A stretch of 64,000 bases of DNA from assembly GCA_008477525.1 (NCBI GenBank), contig SPDT01000003.1, positions 1 to 64,000 of the forward strand, read 5' to 3'. Position 1 is the first letter of the stretch. Each line of letters starts with the position of its first letter. Below the pieces are notes generated by a model, which saw nothing but the letters and a program-made list of their open reading frames with translations, had not been told where the DNA came from and ran no database searches. The stretch comes from Hypomyces perniciosus. Its lineage: Eukaryota; Ascomycota; Sordariomycetes; Hypocreales; Hypocreaceae. This document shows, piece after piece, positions 1 to 10,794 of this stretch. A program made the position numbers and the translations under genes.

Positions 1-154
1 CCCTAACCTCCCTTAACTCACCCTCTAACTAACCTAACCCTAACCCTAACCCTAACCAACCCTAACCCTAACCCTAACCCTAACCCTAACCCTAACCCTA
101 ACCCTAACCCTAACCCTAACCCTAACCCTAACCCTAACCCTAACCCTAACCCTA
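1..154. repeat. Telomeric repeat array (CCCTAA)n
   Basis: Perfect CCCTAA units run from about 61 to 153. Units at 1-60 are irregular (CCTCCC, CTCTAACT), as expected for the noisy end of a read or telomere variants. The C-rich strand reads inward, so this is a left chromosome end. TTAGGG-type telomeres are usual in filamentous ascomycetes. It abuts mitochondrial sequence directly, with no subtelomeric gene or repeat between. Confidence 0.95.
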
Positions 155-158
155 GACT
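148..158. other. Left mt/telomere junction motif
   Basis: The 11-mer AACCCTAGACT closes the telomere array. Its reverse complement AGTCTAGGGTT sits exactly at the right mt/nuclear junction (54763-54773). Seen directly; its meaning is inferred in the findings. Confidence 0.7.
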
Positions 159-192
159 TCCTTGCCATTAACTCTATTGATTTTTAATACAT

Positions 193-1456
193 TTACAAAT
201 TATTTAATACAGAAGCGTAACCTTTATAAGGTTTACCTGAATTTAAGCAATTCTTTCATATATTTACGAGATATGTTAAGATCTTTTGCACATTCAGACA
301 TACTGTTATACATTTTACTTTGGTTGTCTTTAATTGCTATAATTTTGTGAATCACTAACTAATTTATTAGTATTTCTGTGATATCTATTATTATTTATTA
401 TTTCATAAGGACTATCAGTTAAATAAAGTTTAGATATTAAACTATCTATTTCTCTCATAGAAATCAATTCTTATCTTAAGTAAATTACTGTTAGTTGTTA
501 ATCTATATTTATTCATATGTAGCTTGATAGCATCAAATATAAATTTTTTACCTTCTGAAGTAGTATGATAACCTTTATGATAAATATCTACTAATTTAAA
601 TCATAGTAAAAAATCTTTATGTTTTAATGTTTTTAATATAACATTGTCATCGTGGTACATTAAAGGTATTAAATTTCTCTTAATTCTTGAATTTTATTTA
701 GTTCTAATATTATAGTAGGATTTTTGTCCACTCTAGATGAAGTATATAAAACTTTACCTGTATTAAGAATTCTCTTATTCTATTATATAATTCTAATTCT
801 TTTATATTATTTCTAACCTGAATCTAGGTATATATTTATTTGTAGAAAAAGTCGCTTCTCCATCTATAAACCCGGCTAGTCAAAATTTGGTTATTTTTAT
901 TTTATCTATAATAGAAACTAGGTATTCATTTGTCCGACATATTTTGCATTTCCTTTTGAAGGTTTATGATTTCTAATTTATTAGCATCAGATAATTTTTT
1001 ATTATCTCTTTTAATTCTACTGCTTTCGCAAATGATACAAAATGATGATACTTTGAACTATTAAGATTAACGTAATTAAAGATAGGAATTATTACATATA
1101 ACAAAGAGTTTAAATCATTAACAAAATAATTAACTTTGCCTTTTGATTTAGAAATATGTCCACATTTTAATGTATTCATAATATATTCTAATACTTCAAT
1201 TTCATCTTCATGAAGACCTATTTGATATGTATATTGAACATATTTAAATGTATTATCTTTTAAATCAGTAATTTTAATATTAAAATTACCTTCTGCATCG
1301 GTAAATCCTGCTAATCATTCTATAAATTGTTTATCTAAAAAATAACTATCCTTAGAATCAGGTAAAGTAATACATAATTTATCTTGAGAACTAATATTAT
1401 ATGTTTGTTTTGTATTAAATAATGTATGTATGTATATAAAAAGGGCTACACAAATT
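193..1456 (-). pseudogene. LAGLIDADG homing endonuclease in cox3 intron 3, frameshifted
   Basis: The frame opens directly from cox3 exon 3. It holds a first LAGLIDADG motif (WLAGFTDAEG, near 1300), a second (WLAGFIDGEATF, near 870) and a C-terminal NUMOD1-like DNA-binding segment (SECAKDLNISRKYMKELL, near 300-250) ending at a stop at 193-195. The frame is broken near 1010 (an A-run), again before the second motif, and near 240. The family cuts intronless alleles to spread its host intron. The missing bases lie in A/T runs, so they may be consensus errors rather than real decay. The intron 3' end and last cox3 exon are absent, cut away at the telomere. Confidence 0.8.
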
Positions 1457-1858
1457 AACCCATGGAAACCTGTCCCGAAGAAGAAACATGTACCGAATAC
1501 ACCATCACTTATTGTGAATGAAGAAACGCTATATTCTACTCCTTGGAATAAAGTAAATACTAAAGCTAATATTACTGTGAAAATAGTTCCATATAAAGCT
1601 CCTGATCTTTCACCTTTTATTAAAGAATGGTGAGCGTAAGTAATTGTAGCACCACTAGATAGTAATATTACTGTATTTAATAAAGGTAATTCGAAAGGAT
1701 TTATAGGTTCTATACCCATAGGTGGTCATTGAGAACCTAATTCAACTGTTGGTGTTAGAGCACTATGGAAGAATGCTCAGAATATAGCTAAGAAGAATAA
1801 AGCTTCAGATACTATAAACAATATTACTCCTAAATTTAATCCTTTTTGTACTGCAAGG

Positions 1859-1880
1859 GTATGGTTACCTAAGTAAGTCA
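1859..1880. repeat. 22-bp exon-flank duplication, copy 1
   Basis: These 22 bases, which on the minus strand start cox3 exon 3 (TYLGNHT), recur exactly at 2933-2954 at the end of intron 1. The pair brackets the second cox3 intron ORF, suggesting two introns in tandem at one insertion site, with the exon flank carried along. Confidence 0.85.
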
Positions 1881-2035
1881 AGTTTGGTTACTAATTATAC
1901 TAAAAAAGTCCTTTATAATACTATAAAAGACCGGTAATCAATCTAGAAAGGGGTGAGGTTTATAGCATAGGAATAATCAATTGCAAATTAATAAATTAAA
2001 TTTAGAGATTAATTATAATAATTTTCGAGATGGTC

Positions 2036-2951
2036 TCAACTAAATTCGCTACGTTTGTTATTCATAGAGTTTTTAATATTACGTATTTCAAGTATTTCTT
2101 CTCTTGTTAGTCTCTTACCTAAATAATTTAATCCTTTAAAAAAAGATAAATAATTTAGGTGTTTACTGGTCATAAGAGGAAATTTACTTAGATAAGTAGT
2201 TATGATATAGTGTTTTCTGTCCGATTGAGCAAAAAATACAAGCATATTAGATGGTTTTTTAAATAGCGGACTATTGCTTATTTTATAATTTAAATTAACT
2301 TGGAAAATTTTGCTAATTCTGTCATAAATAAAACATTCGATTCACCTGTAGTTCTGTTAAGTTCACTTTGATTGATAGAGAATACACATTGTACTCTGCC
2401 ACGGGCTTCTGAGTCATCTGATCCGTAAGAACCAGTTAATTTTATAGAAAAATGACCATCCGCATCAATGAAACCTGCTAATCATGCATTAGAATCTAAA
2501 CTACTAGTATCTAGTGGTAATTTTGACAAATTAGAATTTCTTCATTTATTTAAATTATCTATAGCTTTGTGTAAAGCTAATATCTTAGTTGTTCTAAATT
2601 TACCATTTATCAGATTTATTACATTAGTAACTGCCTCTGAATTTGTTATGCTATATCTACATACTCCGTTTACCTCTGTATAAATAACTCCTGTATTTAG
2701 TATTTCTTTTAATTTTTCATACATAGAAATTTCATTCTTACCAAAAGTAAAAACGATTTTAGGAGAAACACTTTCTTTTTCTCCTTTTCTAAGTATTATT
2801 GACCCATCTCCTTCTATTAATCCTGCAAGATAGTAACCCAATTGATTATTTGCCCTAGTGCTAAAGTATCTAGTACTATTAAAAGATGTTTTAGTTCTTC
2901 AACTAGTTAATTTTAATGTACTAAATCCTTTCGTATGGTTACCTAAGTAAG
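2036..2951 (-). pseudogene. LAGLIDADG homing endonuclease in cox3 (second intron ORF), one frameshift
   Basis: The frame runs from the duplicated TYLGNHT flank. It shows motif 1 ([13 protein letters not shown], near 2830) and motif 2 (WLAGFIDADGHF, near 2470) and ends with a basic tail (NSMNNKRSEFS) at a stop at 2036. The frame shifts by one near 2305, where one T appears to be missing in TTTTCC; both sides are otherwise well conserved. As read it would give only the N-terminal two thirds. Confidence 0.8.
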
Positions 2952-2954
2952 TCA
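2933..2954. repeat. 22-bp exon-flank duplication, copy 2
   Basis: Exact copy of 1859-1880. Intron 1 ends in G just upstream (minus strand ..CCTATG|ACTTAC), the normal end of a group I intron. So the copy is positioned as an exon although the same codons begin again at 1878. Confidence 0.85.
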
Positions 2955-3150
2955 TAGGTTAAAATATATTTCTATATTTGTTGGACTATATCTTAATTAA
3001 TAGGTTGTTAATAACGAACGTATTAATTTTTTACGTGTAGTCTCTGAAGGTCCTAGGAAATATTTATCCTTCTCCTAGTTCCCTGCTGATTATCCTTAAA
3101 TAAGGATTTTCCAGCAATTGGTAAAATTTAAAGAGAGCACTTACATGTTA

Positions 3151-4068
3151 TTATAGTTTATTTATTAAAGCTCTTATTTTTAATCTTCCGTCAACAGAAA
3201 GATGTTCTTTTGATATGATCATATTATATACAATTTCTCATCTTTTAAAATCATTAAGCTTATCACCTATCAAGGGATATGTATTGAAATAATCAACAAT
3301 AAACTTAATATTATTTATAGATGTTACAGATAAAGATAATATTTCTGAATTATTAGCTGTTGTATAACTCTTTACATTACAAGATAAATATGAAGCAAGG
3401 TCCTCCATAAATGGTCTCATAGAAGTAGATGTAGGTTTATGATATGCACGTTGATCTAATCTGAATTTAAGTGAAATATTTTCACTTACAGCTCTTTTAC
3501 GAGTATCGGATTTATCTCTGCTCTCTACATATTTAATACCAAAATGTCCATCTGCTTCCGTAAAACCTGTGAATCAATTATTATCTTGGTAATTAGAATT
3601 ATCTAACAAGCTTTCAGGTATATTTAAAGAATATTTAGCATTAATGAATTTTATTACTTCATTCAATCTTTTATTCTTAGGAGTTCTGAATTTTCCATGT
3701 ATTAAATTTATAAAGTGTATAATACCTTTAATATCTCCAATAATATAACGAATTACATTATCTGAAATTTGAAAACGTCCTATGTTTCCTAATTCTGATT
3801 GTATAAAGGCATACATACCTAAATTATTTACATGAGAAGTAAAAACTATTCTAGGATTAAGTACTCTATTCAAAGTAGTATTACCTAAAGATGGTAGAGA
3901 TATATGACCATCTCCTTCTAAAAGACCCGCTAAATAATAACCTAAATTATCTTTATTTGTAAAAACTGTAATATTATTTTCATTTTTATAATCAATCAAA
4001 ATTTCATTAATTTCCTCTGCAGGTATTGCTTTTGCAATATTTAAACTATAATAAGTAATAATTGGTTT
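3151..4068 (-). CDS. LAGLIDADG homing endonuclease in cox3 intron 1
   Basis: Intact in code 4 and fused in frame to cox3 exon 1 (after ..SEG). Motif 1 is YYLAGLLEGDGHI near 3920; motif 2 is WFTGFTEADGHFG near 3570; stop at 3151. The size and two-motif layout fit the single-chain LAGLIDADG family, which promotes intron homing and often splicing. The group I intron core (the segment reading GTAGTCTCTGA on the plus strand near 3040, and the 3' G) follows the ORF. Confidence 0.88.
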
Positions 4069-4331
4069 ACCCTCTGAAATTATATCTCTTCATCATAAAG
4101 CCATTGAAGCTATTACTGTAGCTAAAGCTATAAAGAAGAATATATAGCTATTACTGAAAAGATGCATAGATAATGCTCCATTTACTGTTAAAGTAAATAA
4201 AGATATACTTGTGTATAAAGGTCACGGAGAAGGTGACACTAAATGGAAAGGATGATCTTGAAAATTACTTCTAGTTAAAGTTGTCATTTATATTAATAAA
4301 AAAAAATACAGCTTCATACATTTATTTAAAA

Positions 4332-4401
4332 GCCCCTAAGATGAATCGAACATCTATCATAATATTAACAGTATTATGCTCTACCGTTGAGCTATAGAGG
4401 C
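4332..4401 (-). tRNA. tRNA-Asn (GTT)
   Basis: Cloverleaf of 70 nt with anticodon GTT; the acceptor arms GCCTCTA / TAGGGGC pair. It is the last of the Y-D-S-N set between rns and cox3. Confidence 0.9.
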
Positions 4402-4406
4402 AGTTC

Positions 4407-4489
4407 GGAAAAGAGGTGATTTGAACACCTAAATGTATAAAACATAGCACGTAGCAAGTGCCTTACCCTACCAAATGGAAGACTTTTCC
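4407..4489 (-). tRNA. tRNA-Ser (GCT)
   Basis: Type II tRNA of 83 nt with anticodon GCT, a long variable arm, acceptor GGAAAAG / CTTTTCC and T-arm AGGTG-TTCAAAT-CACCT. Confidence 0.9.
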
Positions 4490-4494
4490 TATAA

Positions 4495-4568
4495 CGAATT
4501 AGATCAGAATCGAACCGACATCTATTTCCGTGACAGGGAAATCCTTTACCTAATTAAGTTACTAATTC
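4495..4568 (-). tRNA. tRNA-Asp (GTC)
   Basis: Anticodon GTC in a clear stem (TTTCC..GGAAA); acceptor GAATTAG / CTAATTC pairs perfectly. Confidence 0.9.
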
Positions 4569-4641
4569 TAATAATACTAGGAAATATTACTTTTAAGTAA
4601 ATATATATTAAATTTACTTATTTTATAAAAATAAGTTATTA

Positions 4642-4722
4642 GGAGACAAGAGATTCGAACTCTTAAAAGCGACTGCTATTGAGTTTACAGCTCAACCCTT
4701 CTTACCAATAAAGGAACCCTCC
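4642..4722 (-). tRNA. tRNA-Tyr (GTA)
   Basis: Anticodon GTA (stem TTGAG..CTCAA), long variable region, T-arm AAGAG-TTCGAAT-CTCTT. Mitochondrial tRNA-Tyr of fungi is often this long. The acceptor stem has two weak pairs, so ends are approximate. Confidence 0.85.
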
Positions 4723-4760
4723 TTTATATAATATAAATTAATATATTATATAATTTAATT

Positions 4761-4798
4761 ATTGTTAATATTAATTAATCCCGCGCAACTTCCACTAC
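4761..4798 (-). repeat. Second copy of the rns 3' terminus
   Basis: These 38 bases match 6211-6248 (35 of 38), the 3' end of rns around the CAACTTCCAC tract. The copy lies beyond the GIY-YIG gene. It looks like the displaced original terminus left behind when the element inserted. Confidence 0.75.
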
Positions 4799-4886
4799 GC
4801 TATATGTTAAGATAAAACGCGTAAGGTCTAATAATTTATAATTACTAATTCCGGAAGGAAGGGATAACCTAAAAATATGAATGCTC

Positions 4887-5933
4887 CTAGTTACCCGGCT
4901 TTTTAATTAAATATCTACCTTTGTATGGTTTAGTATTTTTACCTTTTAATTTATTCATTATGGTATTACCACTAGCATTCAAAGCTAGACCTGCACTTCT
5001 AGCTGAAAGGTATTCCGTAGTCACTCCTGTAGTTAAATCTGTAACCAATACGGGTTCAGCTCTTGGACTTCCTTTAAGTTTTTTGAGACGAACTTCGGCT
5101 GATTCCTTGAATTCAGTTTGGTTAATTAATATAGAATTTAACTTATTTTGCAATATTAATATACTATTTTCTAACTTAACTACTTTACCTGTAAAATATT
5201 TTAATGTAAAATTTGAAAATCTTAGCTCACTCTGGTTGTTTCTATATAATCTAACTAATCAAGCATCACGTAGTTTTAGTTTAGTTGTGTTTCTTGTTAT
5301 ACGACCTTCAGAAGAACCAGCTATTTTACAAATATTATAAGTAGGTTGATATTTATCTATATAATACTGTTCTCTTTCAATAGCTTGAGATCTATCGCAA
5401 TACTCTAAAATTTCTAATCTAAAATTATCATAACCATATTTTAATAGAGCTTTATAGATAACACTGTTATGTCTAAGTATTTCTTTTTTTAACCATCTAG
5501 GTGAAAGGTAATCTCTTAATCTTTTAGTTAAATCCACAGCACTCCCAATATATGTTTTTCCATTAACCAGGTTAACTCAACGATAAATACCTGACATTTT
5601 TTGGTTATCCTTGTAAATAGTCTTTTTTACATCTAATGACGCGCATTTTGTATACACCTTGGGAATAGTTGTTCCTGTTACAAAGTTACTTAAGACTATA
5701 TCACTTTTATTTCTAGCGTAAAAAGTGCTAAATCCGCATACGTTTTTTAATTTCATGTTCATTTTTTTTATATTATAATATAAAATCGCTGTTATGCAAC
5801 GATACCAGGTTCTTTCGTGTGGTCTAACAATTAAGCTCAGCCTTGCCATACCTGGAAATTTTTGCCCGTCATTTATGAATATATCAGCTCCTCTGATTTT
5901 CTCCATCCAATATTTCGCATTAGTGGTTTTCAT
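4887..5933 (-). CDS. GIY-YIG homing endonuclease at the 3' end of rns
   Basis: One frame of 348 codons in code 4. The catalytic block SGIYRWVNLVNGKTYIGSA lies around residues 116-135, followed by the conserved EYCDRSQAIEREQYYID helix region. The C-terminus (TTEYLSARSAGLALNASG..GRYLI) looks like a NUMOD1 DNA-binding domain. GIY-YIG enzymes nick intronless or elementless alleles. No group I core is obvious around it. Instead it is flanked by the two copies of the rns terminus (4761-4798 and 6211-6248), so it may be a free-standing mobile gene. The N-terminal 100 residues are unfamiliar. Confidence 0.85.
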
Positions 5934-6210
5934 GGTATCTTGTCGAGCACCATCTTATGAAAAATACTAGAGGCTCTTTTTCAATCCGATTACACACATT
6001 TACGTGGTCGTGGATGCCTTACCAGCTGTAGGGATTCTTTCTAGACTTTACTATTTTTATAAACTAGCTGAACCTGCCCCGAAATCGAATCGAGGGATTT
6101 ACATAAATTGTAGTAAATTAATATAGCCGTATCAGGTTTTTGTTTTTAAAAAAACAATATTTTTATCTAAAGTATTAAACTCTTGAAAAAAAATAAACAA
6201 AAAGGGTATT
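5934..6210. other. Non-coding spacer between rns and the GIY-YIG gene
   Basis: No gene seen. A tRNA-like patch on the minus strand (about 6065-6150, with an ATTCGAT loop) fails to fold into a good anticodon arm. Probably part of the inserted element. Confidence 0.4.
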
Positions 6211-7760
6211 ATTGTTAATATTAATCAACCCCGTGCAACTTCCACTACACGAACCGTATTTCGACTTAACACTAATTAGAGCCACGCATACGAAGATTCC
6301 CAATAATAGAATACACAAAACCTACTTGTTTTTTTTACTAATTACTAAGAAAGCAAACTTATTGCGCATGCTCTTTTCAGCATGTGACGAGTGGTTAGTA
6401 CCAATCCAAGGTTAATTCACCGTGACATGGTGATTCACGATTACTAGTAATTACTTATTCATATAGTCAAATTTCAGACTACAATCCTTAAAATTTATAT
6501 CCTATTTTTTGAGATTAGCTTAAATTCACATTTTCGCATCTCTTTGTCTAGGCATATGTGGCACGTCTATAGCCCACAATATTAAGGCCATGATGACTTG
6601 TCTTTGTCCCCTTTTTCTTTCCAAATTCTAGGATCAAATGCTTTATCGTAAAATTAAAAAAATAAAGCCAGGGATTGCGTTAATTTCATGGAAACCACAG
6701 TTTCACAACATTAACTGAAAACAGCCGTGCAACTCCTGTAATATAATTATACAAATTGTGGTAAGGTTTTTCGTGGATCATCGAATTAAACAACATACTT
6801 CACTACTGGTGTCAGAAACGGTCTAGTGATTTCAGTTCCTGCGTTGCCACATTACTCTTGAGGTGAAATGCTTACACTTTCATTTATAGACCAAATAATG
6901 TTTAATATTTAATTCAAATGAACTAAATTATTAAATCTTAATCTAACCTATGGCATTCATCATTTACTGCAAAGACTACTTGGGTATCTAATCCTGTTTG
7001 TTCTCTGTGCCTTCGTCCTTCAACGTCAGTTTTTACATAGAGGGCTGCCTTCGCCTTTACCGAGTCCCTTTGGTATCATAGAATTTCATCTCTCCTCCTC
7101 AAGTACTGCCCTCTTACATAAAACTCTAGTCAAGTACTAACATTATAGAAGCTATATTGACCGTCTAGGTACCCTTTAAACCTAATTAAGATGAATAACA
7201 CTAGTCTCTTACGTATTACCGCGACTGCTGGCACGCAATTAGTCAAGACACGATATATATACTGTCATTATCAATATATAAACAAAGCTTTATTCAATTT
7301 TAATACAATCCTATAGATCATATTCAAAGACATGATCAAAATAGGACTTGCCACTTCTCCAAGTTGCCAGTTCAGCCGTTAGGCCATTGACCAAAATTCC
7401 TCACTGCTGTACTAACTTGCATTGGGGTTTTTTTCAGACCCAATGTGGTCGATCAACCTTTCAGCTTCGACTACGAGAGTTTTAGGCTAGTTAAGCCATC
7501 ACCTTAACTACTACCTATCCCGAAGATATTTATTATCCTCTTAAAGCAGGAATTTTTAGTTTCCCTTTATTTATTATGAAGGATTTACCTCCACTTTAAG
7601 GCCGGCGAAGAATATCCTTATACTCACCTGTACACCACTTTTTAATTAAGAAAATTAAAACGTACGATTAGCATGTGTCAAGCACTTGGACAGCATTCAA
7701 TCAGAGCCATCACCAAACTCAACTATTAATTTGATATAAATTTCTTTACATCACTATAAG
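6211..7760 (-). rRNA. Small subunit ribosomal RNA (rns)
   Basis: Conserved 16S-like landmarks on the minus strand: the 5' region GAGTTTGGTGATGGCTCTGA near 7720-7700, the 530 loop GTGCCAGCAGTCGCGGTAAT near 7235, the GGATTAGATACCC block near 6990 and the decoding-site region before the 3' end near 6370-6211. It heads the order rns-trnY-D-S-N-cox3. Ends are set by homology and are approximate. The 3' terminus is duplicated beyond an inserted GIY-YIG gene. Confidence 0.93.
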
Positions 7761-8001
7761 ATCTAAAATTATATGATTATAAATTTTATAATATAAGGAG
7801 AGTAATAAACTATATCTTGTAATATTTATTTAATGACTGTTCTAATTTAAATAATACGTACGCTATTTTTTGTTAATAATTAACTATTTTTCTTTAATTT
7901 CTAGAATTAAATTTTATAATTTTCATTATTCCTTAAAAGGATAAATATTTATTGTGGACATAATTTTCCTAATAACTCTTTACTCCACTTAATATTTTTA
8001 G
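7761..8001. other. AT-rich spacer upstream of rns, ending at a breakpoint
   Basis: No gene or tRNA seen. At 8001/8002 the sequence switches to a copy of cob intron 2. Confidence 0.6.
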
Positions 8002-8383
8002 GAAAAATTGAATTGTGGGATTTACATGTTCAGGAGGTTCATTCTTTATTAAAAGTAATAATGATGGTTGTTTTCAGTTAAAACAAAGAATACATACTAA
8101 TTTATTTGAAGGATTTAAACTAGTATTTAATACAAATAGAAAAATAGATACTACAAATAATTTTAGTCAATTTAGTGTTAGTTCTAAATCTGATATACAA
8201 ACAGTAATTAACTTCTTTTCTTTTGAAGGTCTACATCCTTTAATAGGGCTAAAGTATATTCAATATACAAAATGATTAAATAATCTACAAAATAGTACAC
8301 GTTATAATAAATTACATTACCCTAAACTGTAATATGGGCTCCTTAAAAATAAAATTTATTTTTTAGAGGCAAATGGGGAAAAT
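8002..8383. repeat. 382-bp inverted repeat, copy 1 (displaced cob intron 2 piece)
   Basis: Pairs with 41000-41381 on the opposite strand, x + y = 49383; sequence and translated ORF look identical. The right copy is in its natural place inside cob intron 2. Here it is wedged between the rns spacer and rnl, marking two recombination breakpoints. Confidence 0.93.
8008..8332 (+). pseudogene. C-terminal half of a LAGLIDADG endonuclease (displaced)
   Basis: About 105 codons in code 4, ending TAA at 8330. The motif-2 region ([14 protein letters not shown]) lacks the acidic residue expected at its end. There is no N-terminal half or start. It duplicates the end of the cob intron 2 HEG (41051-41381). 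Confidence 0.8.
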
Positions 8384-8840
8384 GAGACAGTATGGTTTCT
8401 ATCTTCTAGGGGGAATTAGAATAAAATAAGAACAAACTTTTGTACGAAAGGAACAAGAAGAGTTTAACTGTAAAAGGTTAAACGATGGTTACTAATCTAT
8501 GGTTTACCTGTTGTTTATGTGCCCAAATATTCAATATATATAATTTTATATATATCTGTATTTTTATACATAGGGATGTTTCTTTCACTAAGATAAATAT
8601 ATAGCATAAGCACGGCAGGAACGCTAAGTTAGTTAAGGATAAGTGCTGAAAGCATATAGGCACGAAGCTTATCTTAAGATATTTCTTAAATATGCGTAAT
8701 ATACTATTACGAAATAATTATAGGCTTTATCCGTAAGAATCAAGAGATTTTCAAGAATAAAGTACTAATTTAATAAATAACTATTTATAAATATATCGAT
8801 ATTCGCTCGCTTGCGGAGCAAGCATAAAAGGATGATTAAA
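8384..8840 (+). rRNA. Large subunit rRNA (rnl), 3' fragment only
   Basis: Begins abruptly at GAGACAGTATGG (domain V/VI, equivalent to the bacterial GAGACAGTTCGG block). It continues through the sarcin-ricin region GTACGAAAGGAAC (8435) and the 3' segment GTGCTGAAAGCAT (8642). More than 2 kb of upstream rnl is missing. The 3' end is estimated. It precedes the tRNA cluster as usual in Pezizomycotina. Confidence 0.88.
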
Positions 8841-9268
8841 GTACTAGATTCTGACTTTGGATTAGTCAATAGGATCTAGGTAGTCTTAAAGTCTGTTGAA
8901 CTCACAGGACTTATATAATGTGCATAACGCATCAGGGAAATGTCGTCAACCGGGAAAGGAAAGATTGAGCCCGTGGATCTCTTAGTGTTGCGAATACACA
9001 ATGGGGGCGGTGAAAACAACTGTCCGCATTCAAGTATTTTATATTTGAAACCAAACCCCTGAGTTGCTGGTAAAGCTGGCCCCACCGAAATGTACAATCC
9101 GATTATATAAGTAGCGGAGTAACCGTTCGACATTTTAGAGTTAAAGATGTCCCGTCTGCTCCGGATAGGTTAAAGCTGAATAATATACACCAATCAGTTT
9201 GGGGTATTTATAGCAGAAAGCTATACGTTAGAGTTCATACGTAAATACTCTTATATTATAAAAAAATA
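8841..9268. other. Unassigned GC-richer non-coding region before a HEG
   Basis: No ORF, tRNA or familiar intron core found. It is less AT-rich than its surroundings and has many short inverted pairs, so a structured RNA or a degraded ribozyme is possible. It directly precedes the HEG at 9269. Confidence 0.4.
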
Positions 9269-10645
9269 ATGAATAAAAATATTTTCACATCGGCCTTGGC
9301 CTTAAAAAATAGAATATTAAAGTTATATACTTTAAATTCTGAACCTACTTGAAATAGTAGTAAACTATTTCTTCCACAAGCTCTAGAAAAAAACCCTACT
9401 TTGTTTTATCAATGATTAGCGGGATTTATAGACGGTGAAGGAAATTTCCAAATTAATCCTTTAAAAGGGAAAAATGGTGAAATAGTTAATTTTTCTTTTA
9501 TGTTTAATATCAATCTTCATATTGATGACATAGACGTTTTAAAAACTATAGCTAAAATATTAGGGATAGGGTTAGTTACTTATTCGGATATTGCAAATTC
9601 AAATAAATATGTGTGTTCTTATAGAATAAATAAGCAATCTGAGTTATCTAAATTAATTCAAATTTTAAATTCTTCACCCTTAAATGGTGTAAAATATTTG
9701 GATTTTTTAGATTTTACTAAAGCTTATGATTTATATTTTAATAGACCTCGTCGTAATATAACACCCGAAATAATTGAAGAGATATTAAAACTCAAAAATG
9801 GAATGAATAGACAAAGAACTAATTTCAATAGACCAATTCCGATTAATATTACAGATTACTGATTACTAGGTTTAATTGAAGGTGAAGGGTCTTTCCATTT
9901 AATTAGATCGAGATTAGTACCTGTGTTTGCTATAAAAATGGTTTTAGATCAAGAACCTCTTATGATAGCAATTAAAAAATATTTAATAGAAAGATTAGGT
10001 TTTGACAAATATTCCCTATTTAAATTAAATAGTTCAGAATTAATAAGCATTAATTATGTACCCCCTAAGGGAAATTCTAAACCCCAAATTTTCATAGGGA
10101 TTGAAAATGTTAGAATTTTATATAATTACTTTTTACCTTATTTAAAAAATTTAACTTTCCTAACTAAAAAGTTCAAAGATTTTAATGACCTAATGTTAAT
10201 TTGTTATGTAATTTATCATAAAATATATAGAGATGAGGAGATAAAAGATTTAATAATAAAATTAAGTAATAATATGAATAGTTTTAGATTATCTAGTTAT
10301 AAAGGTGAAAAAGATATTATTACTGCTTCAGATATAGATAGATTATTATCGGCCGACCCTTTCTCTGTACCTTTAAATGATGGGAGATTATTAAATTTAA
10401 TGACCAATAAATTAGATAGTAGTATAAAAGGAGGTTCGGTGTTTGAAATAATTAATCAAGATTCAAATAAAGTTATTTTAGCTAATAGTTTAGAAGAGTG
10501 TGCTAGTATTATAGGAGTCTCAAGGAATCTTGTATCAAGTGCTTTCTCTTCACCAGCTGATGCATCTTTTATTTCTGAAATATCTATTGATAAATATAAT
10601 ATAAAAAGAATAGGTGTTTTTTTTGGAGCATATGCATTAGTGTAG
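9269..10645 (+). CDS. LAGLIDADG endonuclease with NUMOD1 domain, downstream of rnl
   Basis: 458 codons in code 4, one TGA (9860) read as Trp. Motif 1 is WLAGFIDGEGNF at residues 49-60. The dimer-helix segment ends in GMNRQRTNF. Motif 2 is WLLGLIEGEGSF near residue 199. A C-terminal NUMOD1-like unit (LEECASIIGVSRNLV) spans about residues 405-430. It stands between rnl and trnT rather than inside a recognisable gene, like the other HEGs of this cluster. Confidence 0.85.
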
Positions 10646-10794
10646 ATGCTAGGATCGATATATGATTAAATAACTTTTTATAGAAGGGTATAATTTTCTA
10701 GTCCAGAAAAATTAGTAAACGATTAATACATAAAAGGTGAGAATAAATAGAACTGGTTGATATAATCAATTTCAACCTTATTCAAGCCTAAAGC

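Larger units (their letters stand above)
1457..4287 (-). pseudogene. cox3, cytochrome c oxidase subunit III, 3'-truncated
   Basis: Subunit III of complex IV, inner mitochondrial membrane. Exon 1 is 4069-4287 (starts MTTLTRSNFQDHPFHLVSPS, 73 codons, ends at ..SEG). Exon 3 is 1457-1878 ([11 protein letters not shown] through ..GTGFHGL). A possible tiny exon 2 begins at 2952 but repeats the first bases of exon 3. The last exon, which should encode the final helices (about 55 residues), is lost because the block ends inside intron 3 next to the telomere. Three LAGLIDADG ORFs occupy the introns. In mitochondrial code the exons are open and match fungal COX3 closely. Confidence 0.93.

Noticed and set aside
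162..350. Plus-strand ORF of 62 codons next to the telomere
   Set aside because: The opposite strand encodes the NUMOD1-like tail of the cox3 intron HEG; the plus frame is a shadow with no ATG.
6065..6150. Minus-strand tRNA-like segment near rns
   Set aside because: A T-loop-like ATTCGAT and partly complementary ends are present, but no proper anticodon arm; trnY is already found at 4642-4722.
8002..8383. A genuine rnl group I intron with its own HEG
   Set aside because: No rnl sequence lies upstream of it, there is no group I core, and the segment is an apparently exact copy of part of cob intron 2.
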